Below, one piece after another: positions 55,883-64,000 of a stretch of DNA of 64,000 nt (within the stretch, counting starts at the first letter, position 1; every line of letters starts with the position of its first letter). Under the pieces are notes generated by a model. It worked only from the letters and a program-made list of their open reading frames with translations. It did no database searches and was not told where the DNA came from. The DNA is taken from contig NZ_LQXM01000030.1 of the NCBI RefSeq assembly GCF_001648555.1, forward strand, positions 1 through 64,000. The letters run 5' to 3'. This stretch comes from Rossellomorea aquimaris TF-12 (GTDB taxonomy: Bacteria > Bacillota > Bacilli > Bacillales > Bacillaceae_B). The position numbers and the translations under genes were made by a program.

Positions 55883-55975
55883 TGGCTCAATTTTCCCCAA
55901 AAGTGGCCCAATTTTTCACTATTTTGGCCCAATAACAGTGAAAAGTGGCCCAATAAGTAACAATTCCGGCCCAAT
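55883..55975 (+). repeat. 21-bp periodic array D (five units, TGGCCCAAT)
   Basis: TGGCTCAAT (55883), TGGCCCAAT (55904, 55925, 55946) and CGGCCCAAT (55967), again exactly 21 bp apart with unrelated sequence between. Starts 55 bp after array C, not in phase with it. Confidence 0.9.
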
Positions 55976-56008
55976 TATTCAAAATTGAGAACCAAGCTAT
56001 TTTCCTGA

Positions 56009-56947
56009 TTACATCTCATGCCTCTTTTTCTTATTCATAAACCAGGATTGTTTTCTTCTTATAATCAATTCCTCTAAAGTACCTGATCCACAGATAACCC
56101 CGACCACGATGAACAGTAGTCCAATCAAGTGATAGTATGAGATGACCTCACCTAATATGACAGCTGCTCCTATCAGAGAGAAGAACGTATTTAAATTTAG
56201 AAAAATAGAGGTTTCAGCTGCTCCAATTTTTCCGATGGAATGGTTGTATACCATATGTCCGACAGCTGTTGCCAGCATAGCAGAGGCAAAGAATAAGATC
56301 CATACCCAGCTTGGTGCATTCCCAAGCTCCTCTAAGCCTGTTGGTTCTTTGAATAAGCTGATAATGAACAACACCATAGATCCAAACAGAAGCATATATC
56401 CTGTTAATAATCTAGGATCTAACGTTTTAGCCGCTTTGCTAATAATGATAAAGCTCATTGCCTGCGAGAAAATAGAGATGAATACAAATAAATCTCCTGT
56501 GTTAAGATCACCTATTCCCTCACCACTTGATAAAACAATGATCGCTACCCCAACACTTCCCGATAGAAACCCCATTATTTTTATAACCGTTGGACGATTC
56601 CTTAGCAAAATAGAAGCGAGCATTGCTGTTAACAGGGGGCCTGTACCCAGAATTAATCCTCCATTTGTTGAAGTGGTTTGAGTTAACCCGACGGATAGGA
56701 AGTAATGATGACTAACTACATTTAGCGAGCCTCCCACCATTATGAACATCCATTCTCTCAGAGATGGTTTACGTACTTTCTTCATAATACCTAATAGGAT
56801 GAACACCGTTATGCTAGCTGTAAATATACGTAAAGAGGTTATCGTGACGGGGTTGAACTCACTTACTAAAATTTTTAAAACAGGTACATTAAATCCCCAA
56901 ATCAACATGATGAACACTAATACAATATAGGTCTGCCATTTTTTCAT
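56009..56947 (-). CDS. EamA/DMT-family transporter
   Basis: A 312-residue protein with ten predicted spans in two EamA repeats (first repeat IMLIWGFNVPVLKILVSEFNP; second from about residue 155). GAGGGC before the ATG. Drug/metabolite transporter superfamily; substrate unknown. Monocistronic, convergent with the UMF1 gene across arrays C and D. Confidence 0.9.
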   Translation of the reverse strand: MKKWQTYIVLVFIMLIWGFNVPVLKILVSEFNPVTITSLRIFTASITVFILLGIMKKVRKPSLREWMFIMVGGSLNVVSHHYFLSVGLTQTTSTNGGLILGTGPLLTAMLASILLRNRPTVIKIMGFLSGSVGVAIIVLSSGEGIGDLNTGDLFVFISIFSQAMSFIIISKAAKTLDPRLLTGYMLLFGSMVLFIISLFKEPTGLEELGNAPSWVWILFFASAMLATAVGHMVYNHSIGKIGAAETSIFLNLNTFFSLIGAAVILGEVISYYHLIGLLFIVVGVICGSGTLEELIIRRKQSWFMNKKKRHEM

Positions 56948-57089
56948 GTTATTAAGCCCTCATTTATGATCTTAGATATTTGTAATCTTTTCATCATAGC
57001 ACCACACACTTTTCAAAGCTATGAAATTTTTGAAACAATTCCCAGGTTGGTTCCGTTATATAAATAACAGATAAAGGAGGCTATTTCAT

Positions 57090-57410
57090 ATGTACTTCCG
57101 TAAACATGCTCTATTAATATGTATACTTCCTTTTTTTATCCTTGTAGGTTGTTCAGTCAATCAGCTGGAAACAATCAATTCTCGTGTGATTACCCTTGAT
57201 GAATACCATCAATTGACCAAAGGGCTACCATTAGAAGAAGCAATCGAAATTATTGGTGGAGAAGGAAAAATTTCAAGCGAGAGTGGTAAAAAAGGGACTC
57301 CATCCTATCAAATTGGCTATGTGTGGGACGGAGAGGCAGCAAATTCCTTTGCCCATATTTCTTTTCAAAATAATAAAGTCATTACAAAAATGCAAACAGG
57401 ATTACGTTAA
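57090..57410 (+). CDS. Small lipoprotein, SmpA/DUF3862-like fold
   Basis: A 106-residue protein: lipoprotein signal FILVGC (Cys22) then a domain with LDEYHQLTKGLPLEEAIEIIGGEGK ... YQIGYVWDGEAANSFAHISFQNNKVITKMQTGL, the pattern of BLIP/SmpA-like DUF3862 domains. AAAGGAGG precedes the ATG. Role unknown. Confidence 0.85.
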   Translation: MYFRKHALLICILPFFILVGCSVNQLETINSRVITLDEYHQLTKGLPLEEAIEIIGGEGKISSESGKKGTPSYQIGYVWDGEAANSFAHISFQNNKVITKMQTGLR

Positions 57411-57417
57411 AAAATAT

Positions 57418-57464
57418 AAAACTATTAGAGTCACTCTATAAAAATGACCCTAATAGTTTTTTAT
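57418..57464 (+). terminator. Lipoprotein gene terminator
   Basis: AACTATTAGAGTCA pairs with TGACCCTAATAGTT (one mismatch) and T run follows. Confidence 0.8.
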
Positions 57465-57580
57465 TTATAGGTTTTTAAAAAAAGCATTTGGATATATTAG
57501 CCGTTCAAATTCATGATAGATATGTTACTATATATTAGTTAGTGTTAGATTTATAGATTCGTTACAAGGAGGAACAGAAG

Positions 57581-58300
57581 ATGGATTTCTTATTCCCACT
57601 TGGACTTGCCATATCATCTGGAGCAATTATTGCGCTGTTAAAAATCATAGCGATAGATATCATTTTGTCTGGAGATAATGCAATTGTGATTGCAATGGCA
57701 ACAAGAGGATTACCAAAGGAACATCAAAATAAAGCGATCTTTTACGGAACAGCTGGTGCTGTCATCTTACGTATTCTTTTCGCCGCTGTTATAGTTTATT
57801 TATTGAAAATACCGTTTGTTCATTTAATAGGTGGTGTTCTTCTTCTTTGGATTGCATACAAAGTGCTTGTAGAAGGTGAAGAAGAAGCCAATATTAAGTC
57901 ACACAGCGGACTGAAGCAAGCGATTACGACGATTATTATTGCTGATGCTGTAATGAGTCTTGATAACGTTATTGCAGTAGCAGGTGCTGCCCATGGTCAT
58001 ATCGGAATGATTGCCCTAGGTGTTTTCATCAGTATTCCGATTATGATTTTCGGATCAAAAGCAATTGTAAAAATGCTGGACAAATATCGTTGGATTGCTT
58101 ATCTTGGTTCAGGAATTCTTGCCTATACAGCCGGTGAGATGATTGTATCTGATAAGAAGTTTTTAGATTTGATTAATTTACATCATGGATTTATCACCAC
58201 GGTCATAACGATTGTCTTAACTATTAGTGTTCTACTCGCGGGATTCTTAGTCAATCAAAAAGAGGCTAATCGTTCTGACAAAACTCAAGAAGCTAATTAA
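57581..58300 (+). CDS. TerC family membrane protein (YjbE type)
   Basis: A 239-residue TerC protein with seven spans. Conserved acidic motifs in membrane segments: IDIILSGDNAIVIAMA and ADAVMSLDNVIAVAGAA. The short YjbE subfamily. Recent work on Bacillus TerC proteins ties them to Mn2+ export and metallation of secreted enzymes. AAGGAGG before the ATG. No yybP-ykoY riboswitch in the 110-bp leader. Confidence 0.92.
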   Translation: MDFLFPLGLAISSGAIIALLKIIAIDIILSGDNAIVIAMATRGLPKEHQNKAIFYGTAGAVILRILFAAVIVYLLKIPFVHLIGGVLLLWIAYKVLVEGEEEANIKSHSGLKQAITTIIIADAVMSLDNVIAVAGAAHGHIGMIALGVFISIPIMIFGSKAIVKMLDKYRWIAYLGSGILAYTAGEMIVSDKKFLDLINLHHGFITTVITIVLTISVLLAGFLVNQKEANRSDKTQEAN

Positions 58301-58308
58301 TGATATAG

Positions 58309-58345
58309 AAAAAAGATGCTTACTGGTGTAGGCATCTTTTTTTGT
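58309..58345. terminator. terC-like gene terminator
   Basis: AGATGCTTAC-TGGT-GTAGGCATCT (one mismatch) followed by TTTTTTT; also A run for the opposite strand. Confidence 0.85.
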
Positions 58346-58352
58346 ACTGAAT

Positions 58353-59129
58353 TTATTTTTTTAATACGAAATAGGTGACTTCAATCGTTTCAATAAATGA
58401 ACCAGTTGACGATAATTTAGTTAATTCGTCTGTGATCTCGGCTTCAAATTCCTCTACCTTTTCTCCTAGAAGAGCCCGATTACAAAAAGATGTTGAATAA
58501 AGATAACCGATGATATGGTCGATGGTCCACGGATAATTAAATGTGTAATTCCCTTTAGTAACTTGAGTCAATGGGGATCTTTCGAGATAATACTCATGTT
58601 TTTTTGCGTCTTTCTGATACGTACTTGAGCCTGCTCTCCGGTCGGTACCTAAATATTTTTGAATTACTTCTACGATTTTTTTCTGCCATTCCTTTTTCCC
58701 GTTCCACACGCTTCCCCCTGCTAAAATGACCAACGTGCCTTTAGGCTCAAGCATGTTAAAGCAGGAATGTAGTACTTTTTCCCGATTCATCCAGTGAAAA
58801 GCATTGCCAATGAAGATGGCATCAAAGGATTGATGTAGTTCTTCCATTTTCTCAGCAGATAGATGATGCCACTTTATGTTTGACCTTCCTGCTTCCTGTC
58901 CTTTAGAGAGCATTTCCAAGCTACTATCGATGGCATGAACTTCATGAAAGCTTTGGGACAATGGAATCGCAAGCTGACCCGTTCCGCATCCTAAATCCAG
59001 TAGTTTACTTTCGCTCTTTTTTTCTACGAAAGTAAGGATGAAATTTAGCAGTTCCTTTGGATAAGCTGGGCGAAACTTTTCATAGTAATGGGCAGTTCCA
59101 TTAAAAAGGTCAGAAGGTTGATTGTTCAT
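58353..59129 (-). CDS. Class I SAM-dependent methyltransferase
   Basis: A 258-residue methyltransferase: SAM motif LLDLGCGTGQLAIPLS, acidic VHAIDSSLEML and post-motif FDAIFIGNAFHWM. The N-terminal YYEKFRPAYP resembles UbiE/trans-aconitate type enzymes. AAGGAGC before the ATG. Substrate not predictable. Confidence 0.9.
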   Translation of the reverse strand: MNNQPSDLFNGTAHYYEKFRPAYPKELLNFILTFVEKKSESKLLDLGCGTGQLAIPLSQSFHEVHAIDSSLEMLSKGQEAGRSNIKWHHLSAEKMEELHQSFDAIFIGNAFHWMNREKVLHSCFNMLEPKGTLVILAGGSVWNGKKEWQKKIVEVIQKYLGTDRRAGSSTYQKDAKKHEYYLERSPLTQVTKGNYTFNYPWTIDHIIGYLYSTSFCNRALLGEKVEEFEAEITDELTKLSSTGSFIETIEVTYFVLKK

Positions 59130-59182
59130 TGTATGCTCCTTATGTTGGTGAGATTTGAATGATTCTTGTTATTCACAGTGAA

Positions 59183-59252
59183 ACGGATAAATAGCTTGGT
59201 TGTGCGAATAAAATGCGCTTTTTAACGCGTAAATACCTTTTTTCACCCTTAA
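59183..59252 (-). repeat. 21-bp periodic array E (minus strand, TTATCCGT-like word)
   Basis: Minus strand words TTATCCGT (59183-59190), TTATTCGC (59204-59211) and TTACGCGT (59225-59232) at 21-bp steps, then TTAAGGGT (59245-59252) at 20. The first word equals that of array A. Confidence 0.6.
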
Positions 59253-59262
59253 ATCTGGAATC

Positions 59263-60348
59263 TCAATTTCCTTTCATTCGTTCATCAAGCAATTCAAACA
59301 GGTTTCTTAATGCATTTTTTGGAATTTGAGAATAAAGGTCACCAACCGTTACTTCATAGCCGCATTGATTATCATTTATGGCATTGACGTAAGCCGTAAT
59401 TCCTATACCTGTTTTTTCATAGATTTCGATTAGTACCTCTTCCATCTTTTCTTTTGACTCATGGAAGATGACATGAAACATATTCGAGACTGGTATTTCA
59501 GGTTTCGTGGAAACCCCGTGGCATTGTTGAAACAACTCGGCAAGTTCTTTTGTTTCCTTATAATACTGATCCATTTTGGAGATTCTTTTTTCAAAGTAAT
59601 AATCTGCACTAATAATATAAGGGTAAAGACTAATCAAATCTCCCCCGTGACGTCTCTTCCACACTTTCGACTCTTTTATGAAGTCCTCTTCTCCAGCAAG
59701 GATGGCACCGGCAAGCCCTCCGATTCCTTTATAAAAAGAGATATAAACGCTATCAAACAGACTGCATAATTCAGCAGCTGATTTTCCGTAGTATGGTAGA
59801 ATTTCATAGAGTCTGGCACCATCTAGATGTAGTTTCACTCCATTTCCCCTACAATAAGCAGAGATTTTTTCAAGGGTCTTGAATTCAGGAAGCTGTCCTC
59901 CGATTTCACGTTGAGGCAGCTCAAGCAATAAGCAGGAGATGTCCTCCTTCATATTTTGAACGTCTTCTAATTCAATGACTCGATCTTTATCTGCTAATAG
60001 GATAGGTTCAATATGATGCAATTCCTTTAAGCCATCCTCTTCATGGATTTCTAAATGACTCAATGGATGATAGGCTACTTTCTTTATCCCTTTTTGATCA
60101 CACCAAATTCTAAGAGCAATTTGCTGAGCCATCGTTCCACTTGGAAAGAAAACGGCTTTTTCCTTTCCGAGGTACTTTGCCATTTTATCCTGGAAGTCTT
60201 CTATTAATGGACCAGAACCGTAAATATCGCTTTCCTGGTCGTCGTCTATTTCTTGTAATGCTTCTTTTAAAACACCTGCGTTCCGTTTGCCATGGCCATT
60301 TAATTGCTGATTCGTGCTTTTAAATGCTTGGAATAAGATTTTTGACAT
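59263..60348 (-). CDS. Threonine aldolase / beta-eliminating lyase family protein
   Basis: A 361-residue PLP enzyme of fold type I, beta-eliminating lyase branch: AVFFPSGTMAQQIALRIW, LHLDGARL (PLP Asp) and SFYKGIGGLAGAIL with the PLP lysine. Most likely an L-allo-threonine aldolase. AAAGGGG precedes the ATG. The third gene of a set with the YunD-like and alpha/beta hydrolase genes, 14 bp after the latter. Confidence 0.9.
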   Translation of the reverse strand: MSKILFQAFKSTNQQLNGHGKRNAGVLKEALQEIDDDQESDIYGSGPLIEDFQDKMAKYLGKEKAVFFPSGTMAQQIALRIWCDQKGIKKVAYHPLSHLEIHEEDGLKELHHIEPILLADKDRVIELEDVQNMKEDISCLLLELPQREIGGQLPEFKTLEKISAYCRGNGVKLHLDGARLYEILPYYGKSAAELCSLFDSVYISFYKGIGGLAGAILAGEEDFIKESKVWKRRHGGDLISLYPYIISADYYFEKRISKMDQYYKETKELAELFQQCHGVSTKPEIPVSNMFHVIFHESKEKMEEVLIEIYEKTGIGITAYVNAINDNQCGYEVTVGDLYSQIPKNALRNLFELLDERMKGN

Positions 60349-60362
60349 ATAGGTACCCCTTT

Positions 60363-61325
60363 CTATTCTTCTATCACTTTATCGATAAAGTTCTTGAGTC
60401 GTTCTTTGTATTCACGTTCAGCTATTGTATATCCTTCTGTATGTCCTGCTCCAGGAACAATCCATATTTCCTTTTCACTCGTTGCGGCATCATATATTCG
60501 TGATGCCATTTCTGTTGGGACGAGTTTGTCTTGATCACCATGGATAATGAATAATGGGAGACCATTGTTTTTTACTTGCTGGATTGCAGAAGCTTCTGTA
60601 AAGGTATAGCCGGCTCTTAGCTTGGTGACAACACTTGTGACTTCCATGATGGGAAACGCAGGTAATTTGTATAAATAATTTAATTGATGTGCCAATTCTT
60701 CGTGAACCGACGTATACCCACTATCTGCAATAATCCCTTTCACTTCTGGAGGAAGTTCCTCTCCGCTCGTCATTAAAACAGTTGCTGCTCCCATTGAAAA
60801 TCCATGCAGGAAAATAGAGTCTGCCCTTTTTTCGTTGATTAATAGCTCTGTCCATCTTTGATAGTCTTTCCGATCGGGCCACCCATAGCCGACGTAGCTG
60901 CCTTCACTTTTCCCGTGACCTCTTGCATCAGGCTTTAAAATATCGAATCCTAGTTCATAATAATACTTTGTAATCCCGGGCATTTGCTCGTTATTTCCCT
61001 TATAGCCATGAGCAAGGATAACTGCTTTTCCGTTGGAGTTTTTATTTTTCAAAAAAACGGCTTGTAATGTTAAGTCGTCGTCTGATTGAATTTCAACAGT
61101 TTCAAATGACTGATTCTCTGTCCACTCCATTAGCTCTTTTAGTTTTTCCTGTTCTTCAGGGTTGGCACTAACTGCTTGGGCTTCGTCTTCAGTTCCACCG
61201 TATAATTGGATCGATTCGTCGCTTCGATGAATGGCTACGTTGTAGAAATAGTTTCCTGCCCCGACAAGAACAATGAGGGTTAGTACTACTAAACTACTAA
61301 TGATCTTCACCATTTTCTTTTTCAT
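60363..61325 (-). CDS. Membrane-anchored alpha/beta hydrolase
   Basis: A 320-residue hydrolase with an N-terminal membrane anchor (KIISSLVVLTLIVLVGAGNY). Catalytic residues: nucleophile in LHGFSMGAAT, acid in HGDQDKLVP, His in VPGAGHTEGY; lid region around YGWPDRKDYQRW. Similar to the YqkD family. AAGGAG before the ATG. It lies 39 bp after the YunD-like gene on the same strand. Confidence 0.9.
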   Translation of the reverse strand: MKKKMVKIISSLVVLTLIVLVGAGNYFYNVAIHRSDESIQLYGGTEDEAQAVSANPEEQEKLKELMEWTENQSFETVEIQSDDDLTLQAVFLKNKNSNGKAVILAHGYKGNNEQMPGITKYYYELGFDILKPDARGHGKSEGSYVGYGWPDRKDYQRWTELLINEKRADSIFLHGFSMGAATVLMTSGEELPPEVKGIIADSGYTSVHEELAHQLNYLYKLPAFPIMEVTSVVTKLRAGYTFTEASAIQQVKNNGLPLFIIHGDQDKLVPTEMASRIYDAATSEKEIWIVPGAGHTEGYTIAEREYKERLKNFIDKVIEE

Positions 61326-61351
61326 TCTTGGTTTCTCCTTATTTCAATTTT

Positions 61352-61367
61352 AGAGGTCCGTCCCTCA
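61352..61367 (-). repeat. Solitary GAGGGACGGACCT arm on the yunD stop codon
   Basis: Minus strand TGAGGGACGGACCTCT, whose first three bases are the stop codon of the YunD-like gene. Confidence 0.75.
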
Positions 61368-62756
61368 AACAAGTGCACGCTCTGTCGTTTGTTTCCATCT
61401 TGGGCGCATGGCTTGTTGGATGAATGCTGGTTTGTTGGCGTATTGTCGGATGACGTCTCGTATGTATCCTGGTCTGTATTGTTCATTTTGATTGTTTTTG
61501 AGAGATTCATAGCCTGAGCCACGTTGTAGGTAGTCTGAAGTTGCGACAGTATACCATTTTTCATCTTCTAGTGGTGTTTCTCCTATAAGGATTTCAGAGA
61601 TTTGTTTTCCATTATGGATAATCTCTGCTCCTGAAACATGAAGGCTTCCAACATATTTCCCTCTAAATCCCGGTCCCTTTCCATCAGCAAGACAAATCTG
61701 TGCGTCAAGAGACTGTTCTAAAGCCTCTCTTAAGAACTTTCCTTGTATTTCAAAGGAGGTTGGATTTAATGGAGAAGGACAGATTTCAATTAATTTTTTA
61801 TTAGACAAATAGTGAAAAGCTCCTGCATTGATGATACCACTGTTCATTAGCCCTATATCACACTTCAATATATCCTTTACTCCGTCAGCGATTAAGTTCG
61901 TGATGGGGTTTTCTTCCAAAACATCATGCCAAAGAGGCTGCTCAAGTGGATAAAGAGGTTCACTTAACATTTCGATTGCCCGTTCTTTGTTACGTTTTAA
62001 AATGGAAAGAATGCTTTCGTCCTGGCTAGAGTTTTTGGTGGGGATCGTCGTTGAGCGAATTAATTTTACTCCCTCACTTTTCACTTCAATTTCAAGAACT
62101 CCAATATGTTCACCAAAGCAGCCAGCACTGTTCATGATTGTGTTATGTACTACTTTTGCTTCAGAATATAGCTTGTGATCATGTGCTGAAAGGATGACAT
62201 CAAACTCTTTTATTTCATGGACAATTTCATCGTCAGCAAATGTTCCCACATGATTAAGGAGAATAGATAGATCATAGTTTCCTTTATTACGATCGATCTC
62301 TTCCTTAATCGCTTCTTTATAAGGTGTAATATGTATGCCTAAGCCGTCATTAAAATCTTCTAAATCGGGAGACGATCCCGTTACGAGAATTCGAAGACCA
62401 TTTTTATTTAGAATGACACTGGAAACAACACCTTTGACCTTGGCGCCTTCCTTCCTAAGAAGGTTATTACTAATAAACGGTACGGAGCTGTTGGTTGCCA
62501 TATGCTCTAGTGTATCAATTCCGTTAAACATTTCATTGTTCCCAACTGTCAATGCGTCATACCCAACGTACTCTAACAATTCAATTGCTGCTATTCCTTT
62601 TGTTCCTTGCAATTCGATGCTTTTGAAATCGGCAAAATCTCCTCCGTCAAAAATAAGAGTATTTTCATCCTTCAGTTCCTTCATGAGAGTAGCTGCTCTT
62701 GAAAATGCTTCAAAATGGCTGTGAAGATCATTTGTATGTAAAATTTTCAGTTTCAT
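61365..62756 (-). CDS. yunD: YunD-like 5'-nucleotidase / cyclic phosphodiesterase
   Basis: A 463-residue metallophosphoesterase with N-terminal ILHTNDLHSH, FDGGDFAD, TVGNNEMFNG and LSAHDHKLY (metal site), then a 5'-nucleotidase C-terminal domain with ATSDYLQRGSGYESL. It lacks a signal peptide and is the length of B. subtilis YunD (about 462). GGAGGT before the ATG at 62756; the longer open frame to 62864 has no site. First of a three-gene leftward unit. Confidence 0.92.
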   Translation of the reverse strand: MKLKILHTNDLHSHFEAFSRAATLMKELKDENTLIFDGGDFADFKSIELQGTKGIAAIELLEYVGYDALTVGNNEMFNGIDTLEHMATNSSVPFISNNLLRKEGAKVKGVVSSVILNKNGLRILVTGSSPDLEDFNDGLGIHITPYKEAIKEEIDRNKGNYDLSILLNHVGTFADDEIVHEIKEFDVILSAHDHKLYSEAKVVHNTIMNSAGCFGEHIGVLEIEVKSEGVKLIRSTTIPTKNSSQDESILSILKRNKERAIEMLSEPLYPLEQPLWHDVLEENPITNLIADGVKDILKCDIGLMNSGIINAGAFHYLSNKKLIEICPSPLNPTSFEIQGKFLREALEQSLDAQICLADGKGPGFRGKYVGSLHVSGAEIIHNGKQISEILIGETPLEDEKWYTVATSDYLQRGSGYESLKNNQNEQYRPGYIRDVIRQYANKPAFIQQAMRPRWKQTTERALV

Positions 62757-62897
62757 CGTATACCTCCGTCGTTTCACTATTTTAGTACTATTTGGAAAAT
62801 TCACTACTTTAATAGTAAAGGAAACCAGCACGGAAAAAAAGATAGGATAAGACTTTTTTAACAACTATTAATCATACAATTAACTTAAGGACTACAT

Positions 62898-63368
62898 TTA
62901 TTCAAATAAAGGAACCTGGAGATCTAGATCAAAACAATGAATGAGAATGGTATGAAGCTGACCTCTATGGTGATAAAGGTGAGCGACGATTTCTACAAGC
63001 CATTCAAATCTTGAATAAGTTACACCCCAATAAGCGGTTGTTTCTTCCTCAAGCTCTAATTCTGTTAGTTGTGATACCCTTTCTTTTAAAAAGGTGAAAT
63101 TCTGGATAAGTTCTTCTTGAATCTCAGTTAGGGAATTTAAGGATACACTGGAATAGTAAGTGTCCATTTCTTCTTTAGTTGCTTCATTTAACAAATAGTA
63201 ATCTGCTTTACAAATAAGAGCTGTATGAATAAGCAACTCTCCAATAGAACGCTTTGTAGTGACAGGTTTTTTATGTAAGTCTTCTTCTGTAAGCCCATCT
63301 ATTATTTTGACGATTGACGAAATGGCTACCTCCATTTGATTCAACGTGCTTTGACAGTATAAGTTCAT
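62898..63368 (-). CDS. DinB-like four-helix metalloprotein
   Basis: A 156-residue protein: four-helix bundle of DinB/DUF1572 type, with metal His residues in SIGELLIHTALICK and AHLYHHRGQLHTIL. AAGGAGA before the ATG at 63368; the open frame reaches further but has no site. Thiol transferase activity is known for some relatives. Separate from the yunD unit by 140 bp. Confidence 0.88.
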   Translation of the reverse strand: MNLYCQSTLNQMEVAISSIVKIIDGLTEEDLHKKPVTTKRSIGELLIHTALICKADYYLLNEATKEEMDTYYSSVSLNSLTEIQEELIQNFTFLKERVSQLTELELEEETTAYWGVTYSRFEWLVEIVAHLYHHRGQLHTILIHCFDLDLQVPLFE

Positions 63369-63479
63369 CGTAAGTCTCCTTTTTGCTCTTATTATACTCT
63401 TTATAACATTTAGGATTGACACATCCTATTTCATGAATATAAAATGTTGAACTAATATCAAGGAACAATTACATTTTAC

Positions 63480-63548
63480 GCTCGTATAATCTTGGAGATA
63501 GGGTCCATAAGTTTCTACCAAACTACCGTAAATAGTTTGACTACGAGA
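63480..63548 (+). promoter_or_regulatory. Purine riboswitch aptamer, guanine type
   Basis: P1 is CTCGTA/TACGAG (63481-63486 with 63542-63547). Conserved core: TATAAT after P1, GTTTCTACC between P2 and P3, P3 CAAACTA/TAGTTTG with CCGTAAA loop, and GACTAC before P1. The specificity base of the 3' core is C (GACTA; adenine aptamers have GATTA), which indicates guanine/hypoxanthine. L2 is GATAGGG, a variant of the usual GATATGG. Confidence 0.93.
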
Positions 63549-63598
63549 GGGAAAACATGTAGGTTTTTTTGGATACCGTATGATTCCCTCTTCAATGT

Positions 63599-63631
63599 CA
63601 AACCCTAGGAAAACTGGGGTTTTTATTTTTA
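63599..63631 (+). terminator. Riboswitch expression-platform terminator
   Basis: AACCCTAG-GAAAA-CTGGGGTT (8 bp with one G-U) followed by TTTATTTTT, 50 bp after the aptamer and 25 bp before the adenine deaminase start. Purine binding should favour this hairpin. Confidence 0.82.
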
Positions 63632-63655
63632 GGCTTTGATAAGGAGAGGGTTCAC

Positions 63656-64000
63656 GTGAATAAAGATAATGAAAAGCTAAAAAAACGAATAGCTGTTGCA
63701 AATAAAGAAGTGCCAGCAGACCTTGTCATTAAAAATGGAAAACTAATAGATGTTTTTAACTTAGACATTATAGAAGAAGATGTTGCGATTTCAAACGGGG
63801 TGATTGTTGGAATCGGAGAATTTCAGGGTAAGGAAACTTTGGATGCTAAAGGACGATATGTGAGTCCCTCCTTTATTGATGCTCATGTTCATATTGAATC
63901 ATCGATGGTGACGCCAGCTGAATTTGCCAAAGTAGTGCTTCCCCATGGAGTAACAACTGTCATTACAGACCCACACGAAATTGCCAATGTGTCGGGTGAA
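63656..64000 (+). CDS. adeC: Adenine deaminase, 5' part (partial)
   Basis: Converts adenine to hypoxanthine in purine salvage. GTG start at 63656 after AAGGAGAGG; 115 codons are in the window and the frame is open to the edge. Readable: [38 protein letters not shown] (metal His pair) and [13 protein letters not shown]. Preceded by a guanine-type riboswitch with its own terminator. Confidence 0.94.
   Translation, partial: MNKDNEKLKKRIAVANKEVPADLVIKNGKLIDVFNLDIIEEDVAISNGVIVGIGEFQGKETLDAKGRYVSPSFIDAHVHIESSMVTPAEFAKVVLPHGVTTVITDPHEIANVSGE

Noticed and set aside
55734-55975. CRISPR-like array
   Set aside because: Units are 9-11 bp words at 21-bp steps, with 10-12 bp between them; far too short for CRISPR repeats and spacers, and no cas gene is in the window.
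57470-57580. yybP-ykoY manganese riboswitch upstream of the TerC gene
   Set aside because: The 110-bp leader lacks the conserved GGGGAGUA-type loops, so no riboswitch is called.
61322-61564. Minus-strand frame of 80 codons at the end of the yunD-like gene
   Set aside because: Overlaps the YunD-like coding sequence in another frame and lacks support.

Overview
The window is chromosomal DNA from an endospore-forming, low-GC Gram-positive of the Bacillaceae. Evidence is the spore genes (sspE, sspK, a YheC/D coat-associated protein, bactofilin and YfhD/YfhE-type small proteins), strong AGGAGG ribosome binding sites, frequent TTG/GTG starts, and gene order matching the rrnD-ygxA ... yfhD segment of Bacillus subtilis. 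The genus cannot be fixed from the sequence alone.

Left half (1-29,100): a conserved backbone. It opens with the 5' end of a 16S rRNA gene read leftward from two tandem promoters. Then come ygxA, ygzB, perR, bcp, gsaB, ygaE, ygaD, ygaC, ygaB, sspE, fabL, yfhS-like, mutY, yfhP, yfhJ, sspK, yfhH, recX, yfhF, yfhE and yfhD in the B. subtilis order. Blocks placed between them are a 2-hydroxyacid dehydrogenase with a cobalamin adenosyltransferase, a small K+ channel with a three-gene ABC-2 exporter, a five-gene peptide importer in appDFABC order, and a short-chain dehydrogenase.

Right half (29,100-64,000): mixed single genes and small operons. These include a DoxX protein under two Rex-type operators, a UbiB-like kinase, a diguanylate cyclase of the 5TM-LYT type, an alkyltransferase-like protein, clpE under CtsR operators, an MscS channel, a GntR-controlled ABC operon, a YhbD-bactofilin pair with duplicated operators, a phosphodiesterase-UMF1 transporter pair, a TerC protein, an operon of hydrolase and aldolase genes, and at the right edge a purine riboswitch leading into a truncated adenine deaminase gene.

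The least explained material is intergenic. Five arrays have degenerate units repeating at 21 bp, with a conserved short word in each unit and a divergent remainder (41206-41331, 48028-48111, 55734-55828, 55883-55975, 59183-59252). A second family is built from the 13-mer GAGGGACGGACCT and its complement, as perfect palindromes, a 99-bp inverted-repeat element and solitary arms. A third family of GACCTCGAG-containing repeats lies inside the peptide-importer operon and near 25.7 kb. Two pseudogenes keep one reading frame broken only by stop codons, and three short ORFs (32-54 aa) that look translated lie at 45.4-46.0 kb.
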